Below, in pieces: positions 25,322 through 33,111 of a DNA stretch of 64,000 nucleotides. Source of the DNA: UBA9732 sp963599445 (lineage in GTDB: Bacteria > Spirochaetota > Spirochaetia > Sphaerochaetales > Sphaerochaetaceae); assembly GCA_963599445.1 (NCBI GenBank), contig CAVBWZ010000007.1, positions 86,419-150,418 on the forward strand, written 5' to 3'. The position numbers were made by a program, and so were the translations under genes. The notes below the pieces were generated by a model. That model was not told the DNA's origin. It did no database searches and was given only the letters and a program-made list of their open reading frames with translations. Numbering within the stretch: position 1 is the stretch's first letter; each line of letters opens with the position of its first letter.

Positions 25322-26224
25322 TCAAACAGCAGCCACGGGGCGGATTCCTTTGTCCTCGACCTCCCACGATACGAACGACACCCCCACCTTTGAAGCGAAC
25401 TCGAAGCATTCGTTGACGTATCCATCATGCGCAGGCCACCCATGGACATCCTCAGGTCTATGGGCATCGCTGTTGCAGCATATCTTCACCCCTGCATCCA
25501 CAGCCATCTCCCAGAACTCCCTTATGGTGTAGCGAGTCCTCTTCACACCGCCGACATCAATGATGCCCTTTCTTATTCCAAGGCCATTGATTTCAAGCGG
25601 CATGTCGTTCTCAAGTGCACACTGGATTATATCCTTGGACGCCGCCTTGAGGTCTGCGCTCCAAGGCGTGGAATAACAGAAGAGATCCGGGTGAGCACCA
25701 AGTAGAAAGATGCCCGATTCCAGCATATCAGTATAGTTTTTAACGTATTCTCCCAAAAACGGAGTATAGTTAGGAATCTTATTGGGATACAGGTCTTCAC
25801 CGGTCTCTTCGTCATGATGAAAGTGTACTGCCCCAATAAGATAGTCGAAGCCTCGTTCTCCAAGAAGCTCATCCCTGTAATATGGGAAATAGGTCTTGAG
25901 GCTGTCGCACTCCGCACCAAGCAGAATGCGAAGGCCGTCAGAACCCAAGGAAGCTCCCGAAGATTTCTCAGCATCACGTGCAGCACGCACATCATCAACA
26001 TATGAAGGCAAAAGCGAATAGTCCATCCTCACCGATGCCCAACGGTTGTCCTGCACAGGGCAGTGCTCAGAGAATCCCAGGACCTTCAAATCACCTCGTT
26101 CCTTTGCAGCTGCTACATAGTCTGAAATCTCACCTTTTCCATGACCGCAGTACCATGAATGGGTGTGGAGGTTAACCTCCGCCTGGCTATATACTTGACT
26201 ATATACTTGTCTATACACTGGCAT
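25322..26224 (-). CDS. PHP-family phosphatase, histidinol-phosphatase (HisJ) type
   Basis: 300 residues from ATG 26224, coupled to the upstream stop (TGATG) with GGAGGT before it. PHP-domain metal ligands: NLHTHSWYCGHG, FSEHCP, GAECD, GAVHFHH, GAHPDLF and CNSDAHRPEDV, giving the trinuclear site. HisJ-type PHP enzymes remove phosphate from histidinol phosphate; no other his genes are near, so another phosphomonoester is possible. Residues 4-15 (VYRQVYSQVYSQ) come from three 12-bp repeats and precede the conserved start of the fold. Confidence 0.85.
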   Translation of the reverse strand: MPVYRQVYSQVYSQAEVNLHTHSWYCGHGKGEISDYVAAAKERGDLKVLGFSEHCPVQDNRWASVRMDYSLLPSYVDDVRAARDAEKSSGASLGSDGLRILLGAECDSLKTYFPYYRDELLGERGFDYLIGAVHFHHDEETGEDLYPNKIPNYTPFLGEYVKNYTDMLESGIFLLGAHPDLFCYSTPWSADLKAASKDIIQCALENDMPLEINGLGIRKGIIDVGGVKRTRYTIREFWEMAVDAGVKICCNSDAHRPEDVHGWPAHDGYVNECFEFASKVGVSFVSWEVEDKGIRPVAAV

Positions 26225-27498
26225 CACAGCACCTCCTTCGAAGAAGCCACACCTGCAACGGAATCCACAACAGGCTCCACTACATAATCCGTCCCATCCT
26301 GGAACGTCAAATCCACGAACACGGCTCCAGCCTTGGAGCCAGTCTCGGAGTCCTCCAATGAAACGATAGCCTCAATCACATCGCTCTTTGAAGAAAGCGA
26401 GGCCATATAGACCAAATGGGCCATGTCATCCACCAAACTCCCATTCGCCAAGCCTCCAGCCTTTCCATCAAGGGAAACCAGCGTACAAGACGACATCACA
26501 TCATGGATCTCTCCAGTGGAGACATCGAAGAACAAATGCCTCAAGCGTCCATTCACCACGGAATAGTACAAGCCGGAATACTGCCCAAGCGGGAACGCAG
26601 ACATGAAGGCCTTGCGGGAAGAACCTTCGACCACAAACGAACCGCGCTCCACGACAGAGCCGTCCTCAATACCATATAGAACATACCCCTGCCGACCGCA
26701 GCCGCTCAATGTAATGGCCAACCCGTCCTGGCTCAGCAAATACCCATCAGTAAAACCAAGATCCTCCAGCGCAGAAGCAATCATCTCCAATCTATATGCA
26801 TTGGTCAAAAGGTTCAGGTCCAAAGCCCCTGCCTCAATCTCCATCTCCCTGCAGAACGCAGCGTATTCATCGGAAACGGAGAACCGCACGATATGCTTTT
26901 CATCGTCAAGGAACTCAAGTGAGAAATTGTCCAAATTTGACACCTGCGCAGCAATGTCAGCAAAACGCGCCGCCATGTTAGTATTCGTCAAAGGGTCGAA
27001 CCCCACAGGGTCGTCCAATATGAGCACGGACTTCCACTCTGCAAACAACGCCCCTGCGAACATGTTGAAGTTCCGTCCCTCCAGAGTGCGCGCATACGCA
27101 TCCTTGAGAACCGCATAGAGCTCCGCACTCACACCAATCTCTTCACCCAAATGGTTGTTCAAGGCCCCAATGCTCACAGCCCCGGCATACTCCACACTGG
27201 AATCCAACTGCTTGTACGCCGCAGCCAAGATTGGAGTATACACCCCAACAAGCTCCTTGGTGGCCCTCTTTATGGCTCCGCTCGACCCTTCAAGATAGTA
27301 GCTGAACGTTATCTCCTTGTTGTAGAAAGGCGCATCGGCATCTGCACTGGCCTCTATGAGCTGGTATCCGCTCTGCTTTGCACCCAGTGCGCTTATACCA
27401 TACGAGAAAGCCCCAACCGCAACGAGCACGGCCACCACGAAGAACACAACCCGGAGCCCCACATGCTTCTCGCTGACCTGAATCCTATCATCCTTCAT
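26224..27498 (-). CDS. Membrane-anchored ApbE-like protein, probably degenerate
   Basis: 424 residues from ATG 27498; a longer frame starts upstream but lacks a site. One membrane span at about residues 13-35 (VVFFVVAVLVAVGAFSYG), remainder outside. The order of segments resembles ApbE/FAD:protein FMN transferase: GALNNHLGEEIGVSAELYAV, then a central LGFTDGYLLSQDG, then FFDVSTGEIHDVMSSCTLVS, yet the Mg2+ and FAD-binding residues (GG, DLGG, TD) are not evident. It may be a structural or binding relative rather than an enzyme. Coupled to the PHP phosphatase gene. Confidence 0.6.
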   Translation of the reverse strand: MKDDRIQVSEKHVGLRVVFFVVAVLVAVGAFSYGISALGAKQSGYQLIEASADADAPFYNKEITFSYYLEGSSGAIKRATKELVGVYTPILAAAYKQLDSSVEYAGAVSIGALNNHLGEEIGVSAELYAVLKDAYARTLEGRNFNMFAGALFAEWKSVLILDDPVGFDPLTNTNMAARFADIAAQVSNLDNFSLEFLDDEKHIVRFSVSDEYAAFCREMEIEAGALDLNLLTNAYRLEMIASALEDLGFTDGYLLSQDGLAITLSGCGRQGYVLYGIEDGSVVERGSFVVEGSSRKAFMSAFPLGQYSGLYYSVVNGRLRHLFFDVSTGEIHDVMSSCTLVSLDGKAGGLANGSLVDDMAHLVYMASLSSKSDVIEAIVSLEDSETGSKAGAVFVDLTFQDGTDYVVEPVVDSVAGVASSKEVL

Positions 27499-27515
27499 TC
27501 GCAAACCTATACCAC

Positions 27516-27533
27516 AAAGACCGATGTCCTTGA
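27516..27533 (-). repeat. 17-nt dispersed element, copy 1
   Basis: AAGACCGATGTCCTTGA on the plus strand, exactly shared with 46477-46493 and 61661-61677, and in part with 36480-36492. Lies 19-35 bases upstream of the ApbE-like start. Confidence 0.6.
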
Positions 27534-27555
27534 ACATCCATCCTGAAAACAAGAA

Positions 27556-27585
27556 GTCCGCACCGCACAACCGTGCAGCACGGAC
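27556..27585 (-). terminator. Terminator of the opp operon
   Basis: GTCCG (27556-27560)/CGGAC (27581-27585) with inner GCAC/GTGC. On the minus strand it is followed by TTCTTGTTTTC. It lies 44 bp after the oppF stop. Confidence 0.7.
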
Positions 27586-27628
27586 CTTATTCTATCATTT
27601 TGATGGAACTTCCAAAACCCAGCCAAGA

Positions 27629-28573
27629 CTAGTTTCCAAACCTCACCTTCTTGTAATGGTCAAGCTCCCTCTCGTTGCCGTAGATGAAATGTCCGTTTCC
27701 AAGATCCTCCATCCTAGGCTTGTCCACCGAGTAGTCATGCTGCGACGGATCGTAGACAAAGAGCTTCTTGTTCTTCTCAAGGATAGGATCAGGAATTGGA
27801 ATCGCAGACATGAGGGACTTCGTGTATGGGTGCAGAGGATACTTGAAAAGCTCCTCCGTCTCAGCAATCTCAACGATCTTCCCCTTGTGGATGACGGCGA
27901 TCCTGTCAGAGATGAATCTTACGATGGAAAGGTCATGGGCAATGAAAAGATAGGACAGCCCCCTCTCCTTCTGGAACTTCTTCAACAGGTTCAGGACCTG
28001 TGCACGTATGGACACATCCAAAGCGCTTATAGGCTCGTCCGCTATTATGAACTCAGGCTCCATGACGATGGACCTTGCAAGGCCTACACGCTGGCGCTGA
28101 CCACCTGAGAACTCATGAGGATAGCGAGTCAGGTGCTCAGGAAGCAGACCAACCTCCTTTATGATGTTCTCCACCTTGTGGTACCTGTCCTTCTCATCCT
28201 TGAAGAGATGGAAGTTTATGAGGCCCTCGGAGATTATGTACTCGATCGTGGCCCTTTCGTTCAACGAGGCCGCAGGGTCCTGGAAGATCATCTGGATCTT
28301 GCGTACGACCTCACGGTCGGCCTTGCGCGAAAGCTTGCCCGATATCTTCTCGCCCTTGTAGTAGATTGCGCCGTTGGTGCATGGGTTGATGCGCACGATG
28401 GCACGCCCAATTGTCGTCTTTCCAGAGCCGGACTCTCCAACCAAGGAGAACGTCTCACCCTTGTAGATGTCAAAGCTCACATCGTCTACGGCCTTGAACT
28501 CCTTCTTGCCGTTCTTGAACACAACATCAAGGTTCTGTACGGAGAGAACCACTTCCTTCTTGTTTTCTTCCAT
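27629..28573 (-). CDS. oppF: Oligopeptide ABC transporter ATPase OppF
   Basis: 314 residues. Walker A GESGSGKTTIGR, Q-loop FQDPAASLNER, signature FSGGQRQRVGLARS, Walker B IIADEPISALDV, then the Opp/Dpp C-terminal extension (LFKYPLHPYTKSLMSAIP) of oligopeptide importers. It powers uptake with OppD as a heterodimer under OppB/OppC. Last gene of oppABCDF; 10 bp after oppD. Confidence 0.93.
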   Translation of the reverse strand: MEENKKEVVLSVQNLDVVFKNGKKEFKAVDDVSFDIYKGETFSLVGESGSGKTTIGRAIVRINPCTNGAIYYKGEKISGKLSRKADREVVRKIQMIFQDPAASLNERATIEYIISEGLINFHLFKDEKDRYHKVENIIKEVGLLPEHLTRYPHEFSGGQRQRVGLARSIVMEPEFIIADEPISALDVSIRAQVLNLLKKFQKERGLSYLFIAHDLSIVRFISDRIAVIHKGKIVEIAETEELFKYPLHPYTKSLMSAIPIPDPILEKNKKLFVYDPSQHDYSVDKPRMEDLGNGHFIYGNERELDHYKKVRFGN

Positions 28574-28583
28574 GACTCCCTCC

Positions 28584-30389
28584 CTACTCTGTGAACTCTA
28601 TGTGAGACTTGAGCATCTTCTCATGAAGATTCTGGATGATCTTTGGAGGCTCCACCTTAGGCGCGCGGGGATCCAAAAGCCAGGTCTTGGCCCAGTGGTG
28701 CTCGTTTATCTGGAACATAGGAGGCTCCTTGACCATGTCTATGGCCATGGCGTACTGACTCCTAGGCGCAAAGGCATCACCAACGATCTTGTTGTACAAG
28801 GATGGTGGCGTCCCAGGGATGGAGAACAGGTCGTCGCCCTTCTCCGCAAGCTGCGTCAAAGAACTCAGAAGAGCCCAGGTATAAGGGTGCCTTGGCTCGT
28901 AGAAGATGTCCTCAACCGTACCAATCTCAACGATCTGACCGCCGTACAGGACGGCTACACGCTCAGCCACATTTGCAACGACGCCAAGGTCATGCGTGAT
29001 GTACACGGTCGTGAAGCCAAGCTGCTTCTGAAGGTCCTTTATAAGGCGAATGATCTGAGCCTGTATAGTAACGTCCAAAGCCGTGGTGGGCTCGTCGCAA
29101 ATGAGGATCTTTGGCTGACAGGAAAGGGCTATTGCAATGACGATCCTCTGCCTCATACCGCCGGAGTACTGGAAAGGATAGTCGTTGAACCTCTTTTCAG
29201 GCTCAGGGATTCCAACCTTTGCCATGATGTCCAAGGTCCTCTTCTTGGCCTCCTCCTGCGAGCAGTTCTGGTGCTTTATGATGACTGTGGAGATCTGCTT
29301 TCCAATAGTGACGACAGGGTTCAACGATGTCATTGGATCCTGGAACACCGTAGCTATCCTGCAGCCGCGGATGTGCTGCCAGTCCTTGGTGTACTTGACC
29401 TTGGCGCAGTCGACGATTGCATAGCCTTCTACAAGGTTCTCCTTCTCGTTTATGCCACGGAACTCGACTCTGAAGGTGCAGGTCTCGAAGATTCTGTTCC
29501 TGACCTCCTCGTCGCTCAGGTTCTCACCTGTGCACATCGCAAGTCTGAAGGCCTTTTTGAGCTTACGGACGAATACGAACTGGGTGTGCTTTGGATAACG
29601 GGCTATCGAAAGCAGGATTTCGTAGGCAATGAGCTTGTTCCTCTCAAGCACCGCATTCGACAAGCCAAACGGATTGCTGGCATCATCGGCGACGGCTATC
29701 TTCTCAGTCCTCTTCTGGGTGAGGTCGTCTATGGTCTTCTTGTCGCGGGCCACACGCTCCTTGTCCGCATTGTAGTCCTGAGCCCTCTTCTTGATGAGCT
29801 CAAGACGCTCGTTCACAAGGGCCTTCTTCTGCTCAGTCCAAGCGGCTATGTTGGCCTTTATCTCCTGGATCTGCGCAGCGTCATCGGCATCATGGCGATC
29901 CAGAGCCAGCATGAAGTTGGTCCTGTCCACGATGTCGTCCTCAAGGTCCTTTATCTTTTTGGAGTACTCGATCTCCTCATCCGGAGTGAGGGACTTGGCG
30001 TGCTTGATCTCCTCCTTCTTCCGGGCAATGGCCACATACTCCTTGGCACCGCGCTCCAAAGGCGAGAAGCTGTTGAGCATGTCATACGCCTTCTTGAGGA
30101 TCTTCTTGTTCTGGTCCGTAAGCGGCGCAACGGTCCTTGAAAGCTCATCGTCGGAAAAGATTATGCTTCCGTTGCTGATGAAGCCGTTGGAATCCAACAT
30201 ACCCGCAAACGTCTTCGTCAAGACCGATTTCCCTGAGCCCGATTCCCCTACGATGGCAATGGACTCGTGCTCGTATATGTCCAATGAAACGTGCCTTATG
30301 GCAGAGAGGATCCTTCCTCTTACATTGAACTTTACATCCACATCCCTGAGGGACAGCAGGACTTTTCTATCGTTTTCTTTGTTCTCCAT
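28584..30389 (-). CDS. oppD: Oligopeptide ABC transporter ATPase OppD with large insertion
   Basis: 601 residues from ATG 30389 (GGAGGGAGAC upstream); normal OppD has about 330-360. Walker A GESGSGKSV is at 48-55 but the Q-loop FQDPMTSLNP is at 349-358, so about 240 residues are inserted in the first half of the nucleotide-binding domain. The insert is charged and coiled-coil-like (e.g. KEEIKHAKSLTPDEEIEYSK). Signature YSGGMRQR, Walker B CDEPTTALDV and the Opp C-terminal region are intact. A plus-strand frame of 557 codons over this gene is a shadow. Confidence 0.93.
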   Translation of the reverse strand: MENKENDRKVLLSLRDVDVKFNVRGRILSAIRHVSLDIYEHESIAIVGESGSGKSVLTKTFAGMLDSNGFISNGSIIFSDDELSRTVAPLTDQNKKILKKAYDMLNSFSPLERGAKEYVAIARKKEEIKHAKSLTPDEEIEYSKKIKDLEDDIVDRTNFMLALDRHDADDAAQIQEIKANIAAWTEQKKALVNERLELIKKRAQDYNADKERVARDKKTIDDLTQKRTEKIAVADDASNPFGLSNAVLERNKLIAYEILLSIARYPKHTQFVFVRKLKKAFRLAMCTGENLSDEEVRNRIFETCTFRVEFRGINEKENLVEGYAIVDCAKVKYTKDWQHIRGCRIATVFQDPMTSLNPVVTIGKQISTVIIKHQNCSQEEAKKRTLDIMAKVGIPEPEKRFNDYPFQYSGGMRQRIVIAIALSCQPKILICDEPTTALDVTIQAQIIRLIKDLQKQLGFTTVYITHDLGVVANVAERVAVLYGGQIVEIGTVEDIFYEPRHPYTWALLSSLTQLAEKGDDLFSIPGTPPSLYNKIVGDAFAPRSQYAMAIDMVKEPPMFQINEHHWAKTWLLDPRAPKVEPPKIIQNLHEKMLKSHIEFTE

Positions 30390-30402
30390 GTCTCCCTCCA
30401 AA

Positions 30403-31374
30403 TCACATGTGGGTCCTTGGGTCGGAAGCATCGGCTAGGTTCTGACCAAGGACGTAGAGGATTATGGTCACAAGCGATGCAATGGCAACAGGTGACCAGA
30501 ACTCCCAAGGATAGGTGATGAACGCCGTCTGGGCCTCCTGGATCATTCTACCCAAGGAAGGCACGCTTGCAGAGAGTCCAACGCCTATGAACGACAGAAA
30601 CACCTCCATTGAAATGTAGGAGGGAAGCTCCGTTGCAAGGATCGTCACTATGACTGACGTCATGAACGGCAGGATGTTCTTGGAGACTATTCTGGCGATT
30701 GGAGTTCCAAGACATCGGGATGCAAGCGAGTATTCGCGGTCTCGTATGATCATGACCTGTGTTCGGAAGAAATACGCAATGCTGAGCCAGCCCGTCACGG
30801 TAAGGGAGAACACGAAGCTCCAGAATCCAGAGCCAATGATGTAGACCAGAACCGATATCATGAGGATGTACGGCACGTTGGCAATGATGTTGTAGATTAC
30901 AAGCATCACATGGTCGAACTGCTTGGAATAGCCCCAAACGGCACCCATGATGATACCAATGGTCATGTTTATGGCCGCACATATGACAGCCAAGAGAAGG
31001 CTCGTCCTGGCTGACGCCCATATTCCGTAGAAGATGGAGTTTCCAAGGGCTCCGCTGCCAAGGCACCACTTGAATGAAAAGCCCCCCGTCTGCGCCATGG
31101 CCTGGCTTGGGCTCAGGTGGAACATGAGGGCGTTGGTGACGTTCTCGTTTGGGTCGTACTTGCAGAACACCGGGATTATGAACGAGCAAAGAAGAAGTAT
31201 CGTGAACAGGATGAGAAGCACCCAGTTTATCTTCTTGCGGAAGAACACACGGAAGACTGACTTCCAGTATGAGTATCTTGGAGCGATTATCTTCTCGCTC
31301 TCTATTGTGTTGTGGTCAATGAAGGTAAACAACGAATCTTCGTTGACAACAGTCTGGTTCTTGTTTGCTGCCAT
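30403..31374 (-). CDS. oppC: Oligopeptide ABC transporter permease OppC
   Basis: 323 residues from ATG 31374, 8 bases after GGAGGT (the ATG two codons earlier is too close to that site). N-terminal cytoplasmic tail, first span IFTILLLCSFIIPVF, then five more spans and the EAA-type loop (LASRCLGTPIARIVSKNILP). Pairs with OppB to form the channel. Overlap region with oppB stop implies coupled translation. Confidence 0.92.
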   Translation of the reverse strand: MAANKNQTVVNEDSLFTFIDHNTIESEKIIAPRYSYWKSVFRVFFRKKINWVLLILFTILLLCSFIIPVFCKYDPNENVTNALMFHLSPSQAMAQTGGFSFKWCLGSGALGNSIFYGIWASARTSLLLAVICAAINMTIGIIMGAVWGYSKQFDHVMLVIYNIIANVPYILMISVLVYIIGSGFWSFVFSLTVTGWLSIAYFFRTQVMIIRDREYSLASRCLGTPIARIVSKNILPFMTSVIVTILATELPSYISMEVFLSFIGVGLSASVPSLGRMIQEAQTAFITYPWEFWSPVAIASLVTIILYVLGQNLADASDPRTHM

Positions 31375-31376
31375 TA

Positions 31377-32948
31377 TCATCTACCTCCCTTCGTTTCGAA
31401 TGAGATCCTAGGATCGTACTTGGCCATGAGGAGGTCTCCTGCGATCTGGGATATGATGGAGAGCGTCGTGTAGAACACCGTACATGCCACGATGATTCCG
31501 TTGTCATGTCCGTTTATGGCCAAGGTGAGAAGGTTTCCAACGCCAGGGACGGAGTAGACGCGCTCTGTTATGATTGCACCCGTAAGGCATCCAAGGATGC
31601 TTGCAGGGATTCCATGCACCAACGGAATGATTGCGTTCCTAGAGATGTGCTGGGAGAATATCTCCTGCTCGCTCAGGCCCTCGGCTCTTGCGAACTTGAC
31701 ATAGTCGGAGTTCATCTGGTCTATCATGTAGCGTCTCATCCACTTCATGAGGCTTCCTATCTGAGGAAGCGCAAGCGAAATGGTTGGCAGTATGTAGGCA
31801 AGGAACTTGACCTGCGCGTTGGCGAACTTGTACGGCAGGTTGAACGCCTTCGTGCCAATGGCTGCAAAGAGGAAGATGTATGCAAGGGACGGAACTGCCA
31901 TGATGAACACTATATATGCCATGCCAAGCTTGTCCACGAGCTTGTCCTTCTTCCTTGCCATGAGGATTCCAAGTGGAAGACCAAGGCAGTATGCAATGAC
32001 GACGGCCACAAGTCCAATGACGAACGAGTTCTCTATCATGCTGAGGCCTTTGCGTCTATAGGTCATGACGGTGTACTTGTCGTTGAACTGTGTCTTCTCC
32101 GCTTCCGTAAGCTCCCCGGAGTTGTAGGTTGCAGAGTGGAAGTTGGCCGCAGTCTCCACGTATTGGTCTGTACCAATGAGGGCAGGATACTGCTGCTTCG
32201 TGGTCTTGAGGTCTCCGGACGGATCCGTTATGACCCCGGTGATCTCCTGACCTCTGAAGCGTGTGTAGGACACGCCAAGGTTGAGATGGATCCAGTTCTG
32301 GTGTATCCAAGGGAACCTTGAATCGAAGTACAAGAGGTACTTGTGGGTCGTACCGCTTCCAACTATTGCAAAGAGTCCGCTATAAGGGTCCTTCTCAAAG
32401 CGCACGTAGCGGTCTGTAAGCGTTGGATCCTTGACGTCGTTGGTCGTCTCCACGGTGAAGAGGTTGCCAAGGTAGTCGAACAACCTATAGATGATGGGCC
32501 TTTCGCGCACAGCAAGGAGGAATCCCCTTCCACCTGGCTTGAGCTGACCCTTCGTCCTACCGGTGGAGAACTTGATTGGATCGAGACGGACTATCTTGTA
32601 ACCCTGTGCAGTGTATTCTTCAATGAACCGCTGAACGGTCGCGCTTTCAAGGTATGCATCGCCTTCCTGCCTTTGGATGAGGTTGTTCTCTGCAGTGTAG
32701 GCATCGCCGTTGCCAAGTATGCTGCTTGCATAGCTTGTGTAGTTGACATACTCAAGGTATCCGTATCGCTGGTACTGTGAGTATTCGTAAACGGTTCTCT
32801 CGTTTGCGCTTCTCTTGTTCCACGTATCGTCGTTCTGGAATATCACGCTTCTGTCCGTAAGTGAAAACACGAGCAGCATGACGGTCCAAATGACGACAAG
32901 CAGTGAGAAGAGCGAGAAAAGAATACGTCGCAAAAGGTATTTCTTCAT
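31377..32948 (-). CDS. oppB: Oligopeptide ABC transporter permease OppB with large periplasmic insertion
   Basis: 523 residues from ATG 32948; usual OppB has about 310. First span ILFSLFSLLVVIWTVMLLVF, then about 290 residues outside the membrane before the next span (SFVIGLVAVVIAYCLGLPLG). The insert is soluble and unassigned. The C-terminal part is normal: EAA loop DYVKFARAEGLSEQEIF and RNAIIPLVHGI. The insert may contact OppA or the cell envelope. Preceded by the hairpin at 33043-33073. Confidence 0.92.
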   Translation of the reverse strand: MKKYLLRRILFSLFSLLVVIWTVMLLVFSLTDRSVIFQNDDTWNKRSANERTVYEYSQYQRYGYLEYVNYTSYASSILGNGDAYTAENNLIQRQEGDAYLESATVQRFIEEYTAQGYKIVRLDPIKFSTGRTKGQLKPGGRGFLLAVRERPIIYRLFDYLGNLFTVETTNDVKDPTLTDRYVRFEKDPYSGLFAIVGSGTTHKYLLYFDSRFPWIHQNWIHLNLGVSYTRFRGQEITGVITDPSGDLKTTKQQYPALIGTDQYVETAANFHSATYNSGELTEAEKTQFNDKYTVMTYRRKGLSMIENSFVIGLVAVVIAYCLGLPLGILMARKKDKLVDKLGMAYIVFIMAVPSLAYIFLFAAIGTKAFNLPYKFANAQVKFLAYILPTISLALPQIGSLMKWMRRYMIDQMNSDYVKFARAEGLSEQEIFSQHISRNAIIPLVHGIPASILGCLTGAIITERVYSVPGVGNLLTLAINGHDNGIIVACTVFYTTLSIISQIAGDLLMAKYDPRISFETKGGR

Positions 32949-33042
32949 AGTTTCTAAGTCCTTCTCTCCTTTGGACAATGCCTTGCACCATAGATACATA
33001 CACAAAAAGCATACAAAAAAGCGCAAAGCTTTGTCCAAAAAA

Positions 33043-33073
33043 CCATGGGAGGACCATAGTAGTCCTCCCATGG
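33043..33073 (-). terminator. Intra-operon terminator/attenuator after oppA
   Basis: Perfect 12-bp stem, 33043-33054 with 33062-33073, 7-nt loop; on the minus strand it is followed by TTTTTTGG. Located between oppA and oppB. Partial termination here would give more OppA than channel subunits, as in other binding-protein operons. Confidence 0.85.
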
Positions 33074-33111
33074 AAATTGCGTCTAATTATGACTGTGGTT
33101 TTGGTCGGTTA

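Noticed and set aside
26183..26220. 12-bp repeats as an intergenic array
   Set aside because: They lie in frame in the PHP gene (VYSQ repeats) after a good start codon; kept only as a note on that gene.
27516..27533. KDIGL peptide as a DUF1127 protein
   Set aside because: Only five residues shared; DNA identity among copies is higher than needed for a peptide.
28467..30140. 557-codon plus-strand frame
   Set aside because: Antisense to OppD with intact ABC motifs; no start site or family.
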